From Bifidobacteriaceae bacterium (lineage in GTDB: Bacteria; Actinomycetota; Actinomycetes; Actinomycetales; WQXJ01): 64,000 nucleotides of DNA. Below, piece after piece: positions 22,188-33,029 of the stretch. Every line of letters starts with the position of its first letter. Within the stretch, counting starts at the first letter, position 1. The translations under genes were made by a program, and so were the position numbers. The stretch covers positions 1 to 64,000 of the forward strand of contig JAIRYJ010000036.1 of the NCBI GenBank assembly GCA_031267825.1, given 5' to 3'. The notes below the pieces were generated by a model. The model saw nothing but the letters and a program-made list of their open reading frames with translations. It made no database searches and had not been told where the DNA came from.

Positions 22188-24029
22188 CTAGCCGATCAAG
22201 CGCCAGATCTCGTGGCTGAAAACTATCGAATCAGACATGGTTTCCTCTAATATCCTTTCCGACAGCCAGGTCCGGCCGTGGCCGAACTCCAAACCGATCG
22301 AATACCTGCCGCTGTGTACTGGCAGGTCAACTTCAACCCGCCACAGCTCAGATCCGTCTTCCAGTGAGACGCCCGCCAGCCAATCTGGACTGTCTTCGTT
22401 CAGATCAATCAGGTAGGCGACATTCAAACTGGTGAAGCTCGAATCGCAGGTGTCAGCGCAACTCAGGGTGAACAGTTTCTGGCCATCCTTGGCGCTGATC
22501 GCGGTCTGGTTGGTGCCCAGGTAGTCCTCAACTATCAGGAACGTGTGACCGGCCACCCCGTAATGCAGCGCCGGGTAGTTCTCAACTAGCCTCGATTCTT
22601 TGTCCAATGTCCAGAGCAGTTCGCCCGTCTCATAGTCGACGCCGTAAATGAAGCTCTCATCAGTTGCGAACGTGTTGATCGCTAGGGCGTCCAGGGTGAA
22701 CAGAACGTGCTCGTCAAATCCTTCAGGCACCCGAAACGTCCAGAGCGGTTTACGGGTTTCAATGTCGATTCTTCGTACAACATCTTGTCCGTCCAGAATG
22801 CCAAACTGAAGCAGCACCGGTCCGGACTCAGTCGGCACGAACTGATACTCATGACTGTCTCCGGTGCGTCCAAAGCCGGCCGTGAACCCGGTGTTCACAT
22901 CGATGAAACCGGTCCGGGTTGGTGCCCAAAAGGTGCCTGACGGTTCGTGAAACAGTGTCGAGGCAACGTCCATACCGGCAACGCCGTAGACCACCTGCCA
23001 AAGTATTTGGTCGAGGTCATCTTGCTGGTAGGCGGCAATGAAAGACCCGCCGCCAATGGTGTCTCCTATTTGAAGCACAACGATTCCGTTGTGCCAGCCC
23101 AGCAACTCGAAGTCTCCGCTACGCCACGAAACAACGCTGCCGTCCTGGTCGATCACCACGATCATTTCAGTATCAGGCAGCCACTCGATATAGGCCACCA
23201 CATTTCCCAGCCCGTCGGCATCAACCGTGACGCTGTAGAGCCCTAGATCCTCGGTCACACCGGCGACCAGCAACAAGTCGAGTTGCCACAACTGTTCGCC
23301 GCTGTCAATGTCGAAGGCGGCCACCGCCGCCGCGCCTCGGTCATCGAATTCTTCCGACCACCGATCGCATTCGAAGCCACTGGTCTCAGTGCAGCGGGTG
23401 TAGCCAAGCGCTAGGCCAGTGTCGTGACCTATCAGCGAAGACGAAAACTCGGTCACATCAAATGAGCCTTTCAGCACTGTTCGTGATGAAATCTCCGGGC
23501 CGATAACTGGGGCTTTGACCAGGTCGGGGCCCAGCCTGTTGGGCCTGAAGTCGTCTTGATCGCGGCTGGTCACCAACCAGACAGCGCCGGCCGCTAGCAG
23601 CACCACAGCTAAAGAGCCCGCCAGCGGGCCAATCAATTTGCTCCTCAGGCGCGGGCGGCGCCTTGGGTCCGCGGCTGGAACAGCGGTTTCGCCCGCTTCG
23701 CCAGCCGTTGCCGGAGCGCTGCCGCCGGCTTGGTGGGCAGCTATTTGATCGGTGCTGGCCGCCTTGGGCCAGGCCGTCTCCGGCGTCGCGATTGGCGTGG
23801 CGAAGGCGGGTGCGCCGGCCGCCCGGGCTCTCAGAGCGGCGTCAACCTCCGGCCTGCCAAGCTGGCTGAGTTGATCTCGCAGATCGTCTGACAGTGCTGG
23901 ATGAACCGCCACATAGGGTGTCAGCCTAGGAAAAGCCAGCGCTATGACCGCCAGGTCAGGCGGATCGGCCTGAATGTTAGACAACCGGCTAAGGGCGGCC
24001 GCTTCTCCTTCGGACGGATCAAACATCAC
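22188..24029 (-). CDS. Membrane-anchored PQQ-like beta-propeller protein with N-terminal helical (variant leucine-rich repeat-like) domain
   Basis: TM segment 'LIGPLAGSLAVVLLAAGAVWLV' followed by repeated blade motifs 'GEQLWQLDLL', 'TRKPLWTFRVPE', 'TGELLWTLDKE', 'DGSELWRVEVD'. Confidence 0.7.
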   Translation of the reverse strand: MMFDPSEGEAAALSRLSNIQADPPDLAVIALAFPRLTPYVAVHPALSDDLRDQLSQLGRPEVDAALRARAAGAPAFATPIATPETAWPKAASTDQIAAHQAGGSAPATAGEAGETAVPAADPRRRPRLRSKLIGPLAGSLAVVLLAAGAVWLVTSRDQDDFRPNRLGPDLVKAPVIGPEISSRTVLKGSFDVTEFSSSLIGHDTGLALGYTRCTETSGFECDRWSEEFDDRGAAAVAAFDIDSGEQLWQLDLLLVAGVTEDLGLYSVTVDADGLGNVVAYIEWLPDTEMIVVIDQDGSVVSWRSGDFELLGWHNGIVVLQIGDTIGGGSFIAAYQQDDLDQILWQVVYGVAGMDVASTLFHEPSGTFWAPTRTGFIDVNTGFTAGFGRTGDSHEYQFVPTESGPVLLQFGILDGQDVVRRIDIETRKPLWTFRVPEGFDEHVLFTLDALAINTFATDESFIYGVDYETGELLWTLDKESRLVENYPALHYGVAGHTFLIVEDYLGTNQTAISAKDGQKLFTLSCADTCDSSFTSLNVAYLIDLNEDSPDWLAGVSLEDGSELWRVEVDLPVHSGRYSIGLEFGHGRTWLSERILEETMSDSIVFSHEIWRLIG

Positions 24030-25117
24030 CTGGTGTCCGGGCCAGACCCGGGTTCGCTGGGCGGATCTTCTTCAGATTCCGCCTCTTTAGTCGCTTCGGC
24101 TGTCGACTCAGTCGCGGTCTCTTCCCCAGCTTCCGCCTCGGCTGTCAGCTCAGGCTCAGGTTCTACCCCGGTTCCGGTCTCAACCTCAAGTTCAGCCTCA
24201 GAGTCGGCCTCAGAGTCAGTCTCAAGGTCAGTCTCAAGGGCAGCTTCACCCTCAGCTTCACCCTCAGCTTCAGCTTCGGTCCCAGCTTCGGCGTCGGCTT
24301 GAGTATCCGGATCAGCCCGGTGCTTCCAACGCGACCAGCAGAACAATCCCAATCCAGTCAAACCAACCAGAATCGAGGTCCAAACATTCAGCCGCAGACC
24401 CAAGAAGTGATGCGCTGTATCAATCCGCAGCGCCTCAATCCAAACCCGGCCAAGACAATACAAACCCATATAGGCGAAGAAGACCTGGCCATGTGCCCAA
24501 CGGAAACGCCTCCCAGCCCAGATCAGAACCACGGCCAGCCCAGCGTCCCACAACAACTCGTAGAGGAATGTTGGATGGAACAACGTCCCAACTGGATATC
24601 CGGCCGCCAGGGTGAGCTTGTCTTCAACCTGCAAACCCCACGGCAGTGTAGTTGGCGCACCGAACAGCTCCTGGTTGAACCAGTTCCCCAACCGGCCAAC
24701 AGCCTGAGCCAAAGCCAACCCCGGCGCCAACGCGTCAGCCAGGATGGGCACAGGGATACCGGTCCGTCTGGCGCCGATCATCCCGCCAACCGCGCCCAGA
24801 GCGATCGCTCCCCAAACTCCCAGCCCACCTTCCCAAATGGCGAAAACCCGCCACGGCTCGCCGCCAACACCAAAATAAGCATCCGGTGAGGTGATGACGT
24901 GATAAATGCGGGCGCCGACAATACCGAACGGAATGGCCCACAACGAAATGTCCCACATCACATCCGGTTTGTAACCAGCCGTCTTGAGGCGCCGGGCGGC
25001 GACCAAAGCCGCCACAACCATTCCGGCCAGCATGGTCAAGGCGTAAGCCCGGATCGGCAGCGGCCCCAGGTGCCAAACTCCGCTGGGCGGTGAAGGCAGC
25101 AAAGCCAACGGGTTCAT
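24026..25117 (-). CDS. lgt: Prolipoprotein diacylglyceryl transferase with long acidic C-terminal tail
   Basis: 'PIRAYALTMLAGMVVA', 'GIVGARIYHVITS', 'AQAVGRLGNWFNQELFGAPT'; tail rich in A/E/D/T. Confidence 0.95.
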   Translation of the reverse strand: MNPLALLPSPPSGVWHLGPLPIRAYALTMLAGMVVAALVAARRLKTAGYKPDVMWDISLWAIPFGIVGARIYHVITSPDAYFGVGGEPWRVFAIWEGGLGVWGAIALGAVGGMIGARRTGIPVPILADALAPGLALAQAVGRLGNWFNQELFGAPTTLPWGLQVEDKLTLAAGYPVGTLFHPTFLYELLWDAGLAVVLIWAGRRFRWAHGQVFFAYMGLYCLGRVWIEALRIDTAHHFLGLRLNVWTSILVGLTGLGLFCWSRWKHRADPDTQADAEAGTEAEAEGEAEGEAALETDLETDSEADSEAELEVETGTGVEPEPELTAEAEAGEETATESTAEATKEAESEEDPPSEPGSGPDTR

Positions 25118-25887
25118 TTCTTAACCGCCTGACGTAACTGTTGAACAAATCCTTCTAAGTCGCCGCCGGAACCAGCTAACCGCACCAAAGCTGACCCGAC
25201 GATCACCCCATCAGCGAAGGCCGCCACCTCATGGGCCTGGCGCGGCGTGGACACTCCAACGCCAACACAGACCAGTTCAGCCCCCGCCCATCTGGTTCGG
25301 TCCACCAAAGGCCGGGCCGAGCCGCTAAGTGACTGCCGCGCGCCGGTCACGCCCATGGTTGAAGCGGCGTAAGTAAAGCCACGGCAGGCGGCGGCGGTCA
25401 GCGCCAGGCGTTTGTCCGATGACGACGGTGCGACTAAGAAGACCTTGTCAAGACCCAGACGGTCGGCCGCGTCGATCCACTCACCGGCTTCTTCTGGGAT
25501 CAGATCAGGTGTGATCAAGCCAGCTCCGCCAGCGGCGGCCAATTCCTCAGCGAACCGATCGACACCTCGGCGGAAAACCGGGTTGTAGTAAGTCATCACT
25601 TCGATGGGCACACCACTCGGAGCTACTTCCGCCACGACATTGAAAACGTCATCAACTCTGGTGCCGACCGCCAGGGCGGCGGTCGCCGCCTGAGCGATAA
25701 CTGGGCCGTCCATTACCGGATCGCTGTAAGGCAACCCCAGTTCAATGATGTCAGCCCCACCACGGATCAAACCATGGATCAAGTCAACTGACGCCTCAAC
25801 TGACGGGTAACCGACCGGCAAGTAGCAGATCAGGGCTGCCCGGCCGTCCGCTTCAGCTTGCCTGATGGCTTTAGCCGCACTGTTCAT
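25114..25887 (-). CDS. trpA: Tryptophan synthase alpha chain
   Basis: '[11 protein letters not shown]', '[23 protein letters not shown]'; 4 bp overlap with trpB. Confidence 0.97.
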   Translation of the reverse strand: MNSAAKAIRQAEADGRAALICYLPVGYPSVEASVDLIHGLIRGGADIIELGLPYSDPVMDGPVIAQAATAALAVGTRVDDVFNVVAEVAPSGVPIEVMTYYNPVFRRGVDRFAEELAAAGGAGLITPDLIPEEAGEWIDAADRLGLDKVFLVAPSSSDKRLALTAAACRGFTYAASTMGVTGARQSLSGSARPLVDRTRWAGAELVCVGVGVSTPRQAHEVAAFADGVIVGSALVRLAGSGGDLEGFVQQLRQAVKK

Positions 25888-27128
25888 AGCTCAAACCACC
25901 TGGCCGCCGTTTCAACATCTTTGTCACCTCGGCCAGATAAGCACGTCACGATGACAGCTTCTGGGCCCAACTGGCCCACCAGCTTGATGGTGCCCGCTAA
26001 GGCGTGAGCCGATTCGATGGCAGGCATGATGCCTTCTGTCAGAGTCAGCCAACGGAAAGCGTCCATCGCCTCCGTGTCGCTGATGGCGGCGTAAACCGCC
26101 CGGCCTGTGTCTTTCAGGTAGGCGTGCTGGGGCCCAACACCGGGATAATCCAATCCGGCTGAAACCGAATGCGACTCTATGGTTTGACCATCTGAATCCT
26201 GCAGCAAATAGCTTTTGGCACCGTGTAGGGTTCCTGGACTGCCTGCCACCAAAGTGGCGGCATGCTGCCCGCTGGCGACTCCCCGGCCACCCGCCTCGTA
26301 ACCACGTAACGCCACCGCGCTGTCATCCCAAAAGCCGCTGAACAGCCCAATCGAGTTTGACCCGCCACCAACACAGGCGGCCACCGCATCCGGTAGGCGA
26401 CCAGTTAGCTGAAGTATTTGGGCTCTGGCCTCACGTCCGATAACTGATTGGAAGTCCCGCACCATGGACGGGAAAGGATGCGGCCCAGCGGCTGTACCAA
26501 AAACGTAGTTGGTGCGCTCAGCGTTAGTTACCCAGTCACGCAGCGCCTCATTGATGGCGTCTTTCAGAGTCTTCGATCCGGTCTCAACTGAGACCACCTC
26601 AGCTCCTAGGAGACGCATCCGGGCAACATTCAGGGCCTGGCGTCGGGTGTCTTCTTCACCCATGTAAATCACACATTCCAGGCCCATCAAGGCAGCCGCT
26701 GTGGCGGTGGCGACGCCATGCTGGCCGGCCCCAGTTTCAGCGATAACGCGCGGCTTACCGAGCCGTTTAGTTAGCAGAGCTTGGCCCAGAACGTTGTTGA
26801 TTTTGTGTGAACCAGTGTGGGCCAGGTCTTCACGTTTCAAGAAAACCCTGGGACCAGGCGCCGACGTGCGAGCCAAGACGGCGCGGACGTCGACTGGTCC
26901 GGGTGTCTCAGCCAACAACCTGGCCACGGCAGCGAACCGTGGCACTTCAGTCAAAGGGGTCGGCCGCCCGGCGTATGACGTCAACAAACCAAATAGTTCA
27001 CGTTGAAAAGAAGGATCCTGTGATGCGGTCTGATAAGCCTCAGCCAATTCATCCAAGGCGGCGATTAGAGCCTCAGGCACAAACCGGCCACCGTAAGGAC
27101 CAAAATACGGCCCAGGCTGGCCGGTCAC
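25884..27128 (-). CDS. trpB: Tryptophan synthase beta chain
   Basis: '[14 protein letters not shown]', '[19 protein letters not shown]', '[12 protein letters not shown]'. Confidence 0.98.
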   Translation of the reverse strand: MTGQPGPYFGPYGGRFVPEALIAALDELAEAYQTASQDPSFQRELFGLLTSYAGRPTPLTEVPRFAAVARLLAETPGPVDVRAVLARTSAPGPRVFLKREDLAHTGSHKINNVLGQALLTKRLGKPRVIAETGAGQHGVATATAAALMGLECVIYMGEEDTRRQALNVARMRLLGAEVVSVETGSKTLKDAINEALRDWVTNAERTNYVFGTAAGPHPFPSMVRDFQSVIGREARAQILQLTGRLPDAVAACVGGGSNSIGLFSGFWDDSAVALRGYEAGGRGVASGQHAATLVAGSPGTLHGAKSYLLQDSDGQTIESHSVSAGLDYPGVGPQHAYLKDTGRAVYAAISDTEAMDAFRWLTLTEGIMPAIESAHALAGTIKLVGQLGPEAVIVTCLSGRGDKDVETAARWFEL

Positions 27129-27949
27129 CGGCGTAACGACCTGACTGAAGGATGCGCTCCCATGGCGACCAACTCCCGCACGGCCTGGGCCGGGTCGCTG
27201 GCTCTGGCCAAATACTCGCCAACTAGGACGCCATCAGCTCCCTGATTGGCGTAAACCGCTAAATCGTGCGGGCAACTCACACCCGATTCAGCGACTTTGA
27301 CAGCGTCTTTCGGGATTAGTGGCGCTAGCTGGCTGAAAACATCCTGGCTGACCTCCAACGTTTTCAGGTCGCGGGCATTAACGCCGACAAGTTCAGCACC
27401 GGCGTTCAGCGCGCGCCGCAATTCGACCTCATTGTGCACCTCGACAAGGGCTGTCATACCCAATGAGACGGTCCGTTCAAGCAAACTGACAAGCGCTAGC
27501 TGATCCAATGCGGCCACAATCAGCAGCACCATGTCAGCGCCATAAGCCCGCGCCTCCCAAATCTGATAAGACGAAACAATGAAGTCTTTACGCAAGACTG
27601 GTATGTCGACAACGCGACGGACCTGAGCCAAGTCAGCCAAACTGCCGCCGAACCGTCGGCCTTCAGTTAGGACCGAGATGGCGGCCGCCCCACCCGCCTC
27701 ATAAGCTTGCGCTAGCGACGCCGGGTCGGGAATTTCAGCGATGAAACCCTTCGATGGGCTGCGTCGTTTGACCTCAGCTAAGACGGCGATGCATTCGCCG
27801 TTACGGAACCTTGGTAACGGATCTTGGGCTGGACGCTGGCTAGCGGCCAAGGCTTTGAGTTGTTCCAGCGGCACGTCCGCTTGGCGCGACTCAAGATCTG
27901 ACCGCACCCCGGCGATTATCTGGTCGAGCACCGTCATGTCAGGACTCAT
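27125..27949 (-). CDS. trpC: Indole-3-glycerol phosphate synthase
   Basis: Start trimmed to [14 protein letters not shown]; '[48 protein letters not shown]'. Confidence 0.96.
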   Translation of the reverse strand: MSPDMTVLDQIIAGVRSDLESRQADVPLEQLKALAASQRPAQDPLPRFRNGECIAVLAEVKRRSPSKGFIAEIPDPASLAQAYEAGGAAAISVLTEGRRFGGSLADLAQVRRVVDIPVLRKDFIVSSYQIWEARAYGADMVLLIVAALDQLALVSLLERTVSLGMTALVEVHNEVELRRALNAGAELVGVNARDLKTLEVSQDVFSQLAPLIPKDAVKVAESGVSCPHDLAVYANQGADGVLVGEYLARASDPAQAVRELVAMGAHPSVRSLRR

Positions 27950-27951
27950 AC

Positions 27952-28539
27952 CTAAGCCGCACTCCAAAGGGTCAGCATAGGTGGCTCGGAAGCGAGCTGA
28001 CTGTACCAAAACAAAGCAAACAGCCAGACTAAGAACAAGAAATAGGCGATTCCGACATATCCGACAACCAGCCCGCCGATGGCCAACCCCTTGTTGTCGG
28101 CTTTACCTTGAGAAGCGGCCCGAATCCCGAGATGCCCAAAAACAGTCCCAGTGATTGACACCACACCCACAAACGGCAAGACAAGCAACCCAACCAGCGA
28201 CAAGACTAAGGACAACACGCCAAAAGCGTTCTTTGATTTCCGTTCCGGATTAGCCATCTGATAGGGCTGATAAACCAAAGTCGTCCCGTAAGGCGGCAGG
28301 TAAGCGCCAGGCGGATAGGCGCCAGGCGCAAAGCCGGGCGCGACGTACGGTGGTTGATAAGTCGCCTGATAAGGCTGCTGGTAAGGCAGCGCATAGGGCG
28401 GCTGATAAGCCGCTTGAAAAGCCGGTTCAATAGGCGGCTGCGAACCGGGTGGCGCCTGCTGACTGGCCGGGTCGCTAGCTGAGCCGCTAGATTGGCCGCT
28501 GCTCGGCGCGTTTAGGCTTTGATCCGTCACATCATCCAA
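27952..28539 (-). CDS. DUF4190-like membrane protein with Pro/Gln/Tyr-rich N-terminus
   Basis: '[44 protein letters not shown]' followed by two TM segments. Confidence 0.75.
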   Translation of the reverse strand: MDDVTDQSLNAPSSGQSSGSASDPASQQAPPGSQPPIEPAFQAAYQPPYALPYQQPYQATYQPPYVAPGFAPGAYPPGAYLPPYGTTLVYQPYQMANPERKSKNAFGVLSLVLSLVGLLVLPFVGVVSITGTVFGHLGIRAASQGKADNKGLAIGGLVVGYVGIAYFLFLVWLFALFWYSQLASEPPMLTLWSAA

Positions 28540-28589
28540 CTTACAGGCTTAGAAGTGGCCGAATCTCCAACCATTGGGCAAGGAAAGCC

Positions 28590-28955
28590 TCAGACTGGGT
28601 CTGATGTCGACGGCAAATCACGGCCATCAAAGCAACTCAGGCCGCCAGTGTGACAGGCCGCACCAGTCTGATCGACTCGCACCAGCAAAGTGTCACCGTC
28701 ACAGTCAGCCGCCACCGACTTGACTGTCTGGATGTGGCCAGAAGTGTCCCCTTTGCGCCAGTATTCCTGGCGCGAACGGGACCAAAACCAGACCCGGCCA
28801 GTCGTTAGGGTCCGTCTCAGTGCCGTCCGGTCCATGTAGCCGAGCATTAGAACGCGCCCCGAATCATGTTGTTGAATGATCGCCGGGATCAGCCCATCGG
28901 GACCGAACTTGAGGTCATCAAGGGCCGTCTCAACGCTGTCTTGTGGTTGTTTCAC
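28590..28955 (-). CDS. hisI: Phosphoribosyl-AMP cyclohydrolase
   Basis: '[40 protein letters not shown]', 'DCDGDTLLV'. Confidence 0.97.
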   Translation of the reverse strand: MKQPQDSVETALDDLKFGPDGLIPAIIQQHDSGRVLMLGYMDRTALRRTLTTGRVWFWSRSRQEYWRKGDTSGHIQTVKSVAADCDGDTLLVRVDQTGAACHTGGLSCFDGRDLPSTSDPV

Positions 28956-29722
28956 CGAACCTCGAATCCTGCCTCAGCTAACGCCTGTTTGACTTGGCTG
29001 ATGGTCAACTGACCAAAGTGAAAAACCGAGGCCGCTAGGACGGCATCGGCCCCGGAAGCCGCCGCCGCCGCGAAATCCGCTGGCTGACCGGCCCCACCCG
29101 AAGCGATCAAAGGCAATGAGACAGCCTGGCGGACGGCTTGAAGCATAGCCAAATCGAAGCCATTAGTGGTGCCATCAGCGTCCATCGAATTGAGCAAAAT
29201 CTCACCGGCCCCGAGTTCTTGGCCGATCCGGGCCCACTCTACGGCGTCCTGGGCCAGCCCACGCCGACCACCGTGGGTTGTTACCTGGTAGCCGGAAGGC
29301 GTGGCGAGGCCGTCGCGGCAGCGCCGCGCGTCAACCGACAACACCACCACTTGGCTGCCAAACCGGTCCGCGATCCGTTCAATCAAAGTCGGATCATCGA
29401 GGGCTGCCGTGTTAACCCCAACCTTGTCCGCTCCGGCCCGCAACAATCGGTCAACATCCTCCACCCGGCGGATCCCGCCCCCAACTGTTAACGGCACAAA
29501 CACCTCGTCAGCGGCGCGGCGCACAATCTCAACCATGATGTCGTGGCCAGCGGCTGAAGCCGAAACGTCAAGCAGTGTTATCTCATCGGCGCCCTCAGCG
29601 TCATAGCGGGCGGCCAGTTCGGCTGGGTCACCAGCGTCCCGCAAATCACGGAAATTGACGCCTTTAACAACCCGGCCGCCGTCCACGTCAAGGCACGGGA
29701 TGACGCGTAAAGCGACGCCCAC
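28952..29722 (-). CDS. hisF: Imidazole glycerol phosphate synthase cyclase subunit
   Basis: '[36 protein letters not shown]'; GTG start at 29722 after SD 'gaaaggag', trimmed from ORF start 29839. Confidence 0.95.
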   Translation of the reverse strand: MGVALRVIPCLDVDGGRVVKGVNFRDLRDAGDPAELAARYDAEGADEITLLDVSASAAGHDIMVEIVRRAADEVFVPLTVGGGIRRVEDVDRLLRAGADKVGVNTAALDDPTLIERIADRFGSQVVVLSVDARRCRDGLATPSGYQVTTHGGRRGLAQDAVEWARIGQELGAGEILLNSMDADGTTNGFDLAMLQAVRQAVSLPLIASGGAGQPADFAAAAASGADAVLAASVFHFGQLTISQVKQALAEAGFEVR

Positions 29723-29835
29723 CACTGCTCCTTTCAGATACTCGCCGTCAGGCCGGACCAATCCACCGCTTAGGAGCCTACCGGCCGACGCAAACCGGCC
29801 CAGGTTAGATGATCGTCGGCTGGTGCGCGGCCAGT

Positions 29836-31263
29836 TCAAGCCGGTTGGTTGGCGGCTTGTTCCAGGATGCGGTCGAAGTCTGACAAGACGGCGGGCCCGT
29901 TCGCACTGGCGGCGCCGTCAGTGCGAACCAGTTGACCATCACCGGACAAGGCCGCCACTTGGTTGATCAGATCTAGAGCCGTCTGATCGCCCGGTTCAAG
30001 CGGATCAAGCAACACCACCGGCGGATATTCACCAAGTTTCAAGCGCGTCCAATCAGCACTGTAAGTCGATCCGGCCGCCCGGGCGGCCCTGACAAAACGC
30101 CCCCGTAGGTAGGCCCTAGTAGTTGGCGGTGGTTGAAGCACCGCTTTGGCAGCATCAAGCTGGTCAACGCCAGACCAGAGCAAATCGGCCGCCTCCAATT
30201 TGCCGCGCAGGCCGACCGGGCCGAGTTGATGGTAAGCCAGCGTCAAACGGATCACCTTCGGATCAGCCAAAGGCAAACCAGAACGTTCACGGTAACGCTC
30301 AATCAGACGTAACTTGGCTAACCAGTCAAGTTCAGTTTCCAGGCCCGCGAAATCAAGCCGCTCCCAGCCATCAACACAACGCCGCCACAAGCCGATTACC
30401 GCCGTGTCCTCGCCACAGGAGGCGACCTCATTGGCCGCCTCCAAGTAGGCCCGCTGGATCTCGACTGGTCTAACGGACCGGCCATCAGCTAGACGGACCG
30501 GCCGGGCTTGACGCCAACCGTGGGAAACCTCCCGGATCGCCCGGACCGGGTCAGCCAAAGCCCAAGCCTTGAAACTGTGACCCTCCCCGACCGCCCGGAT
30601 AACTAATGAAGTCGCACCGAAACGGAAAGCCGTGGCGGCCTGCGACATGTTCGAATCGCCAACGATCACATGCAACCGCCTAAAACGGTTACCGTCAGCG
30701 TGCGGCTCGTCACGGGTGTTGATCATTGGCCGGGCACGAGTTGTGGCCGCGCTGAGCGATTCAGAAATGTGATCAGCTCGGGCTGACAGAACATAACGCG
30801 CCCCAGACGGATTCACCTGAATCAAGCCAGCCCCAGCCACTAGCTGACGGGTCACAAGGAACGGGATCAGAGCTTGCGGCAAACTGACTGAGCCGCTGCG
30901 GGCGACCTGATAGTTCTCATGTGAACCGAAACTATGCCCAGCCGAATCAGAGTTGTTCTTGAACACCGCCACCTCGCGCCCTAAGCGCCCGGCGGCATGA
31001 TCAGCTAAAGCCCACATGATGCGGTCACCGGCCAAGTCTTGGGCCAGTAAATCAGCCAAAGAGGCGGACTCTGCCGTGGCGTATTCCGGGTGCGACCCAA
31101 CGTCAAGGTAAAGCCTGGCCCCAGCCGGTGTGAAGACATTAGTTGAACGCCCCCAAGCCACAACCGGGGCGAACATCTCACGAGCCACCTCGTCAGCCGT
31201 CAACGGTGGTGCCGCGACACCATATTCAGTCTCAATGCCGCGCACTCCGACTGACGGGCTCAC
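29836..31263 (-). CDS. pafA: Pup-protein ligase
   Basis: '[12 protein letters not shown]', '[18 protein letters not shown]', '[20 protein letters not shown]', '[28 protein letters not shown]'. Confidence 0.95.
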   Translation of the reverse strand: MSPSVGVRGIETEYGVAAPPLTADEVAREMFAPVVAWGRSTNVFTPAGARLYLDVGSHPEYATAESASLADLLAQDLAGDRIMWALADHAAGRLGREVAVFKNNSDSAGHSFGSHENYQVARSGSVSLPQALIPFLVTRQLVAGAGLIQVNPSGARYVLSARADHISESLSAATTRARPMINTRDEPHADGNRFRRLHVIVGDSNMSQAATAFRFGATSLVIRAVGEGHSFKAWALADPVRAIREVSHGWRQARPVRLADGRSVRPVEIQRAYLEAANEVASCGEDTAVIGLWRRCVDGWERLDFAGLETELDWLAKLRLIERYRERSGLPLADPKVIRLTLAYHQLGPVGLRGKLEAADLLWSGVDQLDAAKAVLQPPPTTRAYLRGRFVRAARAAGSTYSADWTRLKLGEYPPVVLLDPLEPGDQTALDLINQVAALSGDGQLVRTDGAASANGPAVLSDFDRILEQAANQPA

Positions 31264-31913
31264 GGCAGTTCAGGTAACCGTTGGAAAGCCCGGCCAAGCT
31301 GGTGGCGCCGTAACAAGGCAACCTCAAAAGCCGCCTCAGCGCGGATCGGTTCAGCCAACGCCCGGCGAACCAACTGGCCAGCTTCAGCCAAACTCAGTCC
31401 ACTGCGCCAACCTTCAGCCAGCACCTGATGGGCTTCAACCGGAGCACCACCAAGAACCGCCCAAGGCAACTCGTCACTGACTGTACCGTCGAACGAAATA
31501 TGGAAGACGGCATCGGACACCTGGTCTGACCCAACCTGGCAAACCGCGACTTCCACCTCAAGCGGTTTAGGGTCACCCGTGAAAGCCGCCGCCACCGTCT
31601 GGGCGTAAGCTCCGGCCAAACCCCGAGCCGACACGTCCACCCTGTCGTAGGCGTAACCACGCAGGTCAGCGTAACGAATGCCAGCCACCCGGAGAGCTTC
31701 AAACTCTGACCATTTGCCAACCCCAGCGAAAGCCACCTTGTCGTAGATCTCGCTCAACTTATGTAACGCCCGCGAGGCGTTGCGGGCCGCCAACAGGACG
31801 CCATCGGCGGCCGATACCACCACCGCTGGTCGGCCACGATGAGCTCCCCGGCGGGCGAAATCAGCCCGATCTTTGATGATTTGTTCCTGCGGAACATAAA
31901 GCGGATATGTCAC
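31260..31913 (-). CDS. prcA: 20S proteasome alpha subunit
   Basis: 'YVPQEQIIKDRADFARRGAHRGRPAVVVSAADGVLLAARNASRALHKLSEIYDKVAFAGVGKWSEFE'. Confidence 0.95.
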   Translation of the reverse strand: MTYPLYVPQEQIIKDRADFARRGAHRGRPAVVVSAADGVLLAARNASRALHKLSEIYDKVAFAGVGKWSEFEALRVAGIRYADLRGYAYDRVDVSARGLAGAYAQTVAAAFTGDPKPLEVEVAVCQVGSDQVSDAVFHISFDGTVSDELPWAVLGGAPVEAHQVLAEGWRSGLSLAEAGQLVRRALAEPIRAEAAFEVALLRRHQLGRAFQRLPELP

Positions 31914-31921
31914 GGTAGTTC

Positions 31922-32731
31922 CTAGAGCTTGGCCAGTTCGGCGTCCGCGATCCGGCTGTAACCGCGGGCGTCAATCTTGGCGACAACTGGATAAATGGCC
32001 CGTTCCCGGTCCACCCCGCCAGTGCCGGTGTCATCATCAGCCGCGTCGTTTAAGGCCGTCAAAGCCGCCCGGATGGCGCCGCGGGCGCTGCCAGCTGGCC
32101 GGTACAGCTTCTTTAGAGAACCTTTAGCGAACACCGCGCCGGAGCCGGTCGCCGTGAAATGGCGTTCCTCATAGCTGCCACCCGTCACGTCATAGGAGAA
32201 AACCCGTCCGCGCGGTCCGGTCCGGTCCGGGCTGGTGTCCCAGCCCGCCAACAAGGGCACCACTGCCAGGCCGCGTAAGGCCAGGTCAAGTTGGGAACGC
32301 AAGATTGCGGCGAGACGGTTGGCTTTGCCTTGGAGGGATAGCGGGGCGCCTTCAATTTTCTCGTAATGTTCGAGTTCTAACTGGTACAACCTGACTAGTT
32401 GAATCGCCAGGCCCGCCACACCGGCCAAACCAACCGCTGTGTAGGCGTCAGCCGGGAAGACTTTCTCAATTTCACGGCTGGCGATCTGTTGGCCTATCGT
32501 GGCCCGCCGGTCACCCGCCATGATGACACCGTCACGGTAAGTCAAAGCCACAATTGTGGTGGCTTGAGGGGCGACTTGCCCGCCTGGAACCGCGCCAGCC
32601 CCACCAGTTAGGCCGGTCGACGATATGTGGCTAGCGGCCGAGTCAAAACCGAGCTGTTCAGGGGCTTCGCGCCTCAGAAAATCAATGAACGAGTTGCCAG
32701 GGCTGAAGTAGCCTGGCGTTAAGGCGCTCAT
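31922..32731 (-). CDS. prcB: 20S proteasome beta subunit
   Basis: Predicted catalytic Thr58 after the propeptide: 'QA|TTIVALTYRDGVIMAGDRRAT'; 'YDAADDD'-like 'LNDAADDDTGTGG'. Confidence 0.96.
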   Translation of the reverse strand: MSALTPGYFSPGNSFIDFLRREAPEQLGFDSAASHISSTGLTGGAGAVPGGQVAPQATTIVALTYRDGVIMAGDRRATIGQQIASREIEKVFPADAYTAVGLAGVAGLAIQLVRLYQLELEHYEKIEGAPLSLQGKANRLAAILRSQLDLALRGLAVVPLLAGWDTSPDRTGPRGRVFSYDVTGGSYEERHFTATGSGAVFAKGSLKKLYRPAGSARGAIRAALTALNDAADDDTGTGGVDRERAIYPVVAKIDARGYSRIADAELAKL

Positions 32732-32919
32732 TGCCCGCCTTTTTGGACAAATCCGCGGACAAAAGCGGCTGACGAATCTTCCAGCACCTCATCAATCTGG
32801 TCCAGGATGTCATCAATCATTTGGGTTTGGGTCTGGGTTTGGGCGGCGGGCGGCGGCGGGGGTGCGGCTGGTTCGTCATCATCGCGTGGGGGAAGGCCGC
32901 TGCGCCGGATCTGTTCCAT
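32728..32919 (-). CDS. pup: Prokaryotic ubiquitin-like protein Pup
   Basis: 63 aa ending 'DDILDQIDEVLEDSSAAFVRGFVQKGGQ'; 4 bp overlap with prcB. Confidence 0.97.
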   Translation of the reverse strand: MEQIRRSGLPPRDDDEPAAPPPPPAAQTQTQTQMIDDILDQIDEVLEDSSAAFVRGFVQKGGQ

Positions 32920-33029
32920 CGCTCAATCTTACGGCTCAAGGCGTGCGACTGGCTGATCTGACCACAACGCTTGCACGCATTGCCTGTCTGGGCGATCCTC
33001 TCAGGATCTCAGCTACTAGGCGATCCTGG

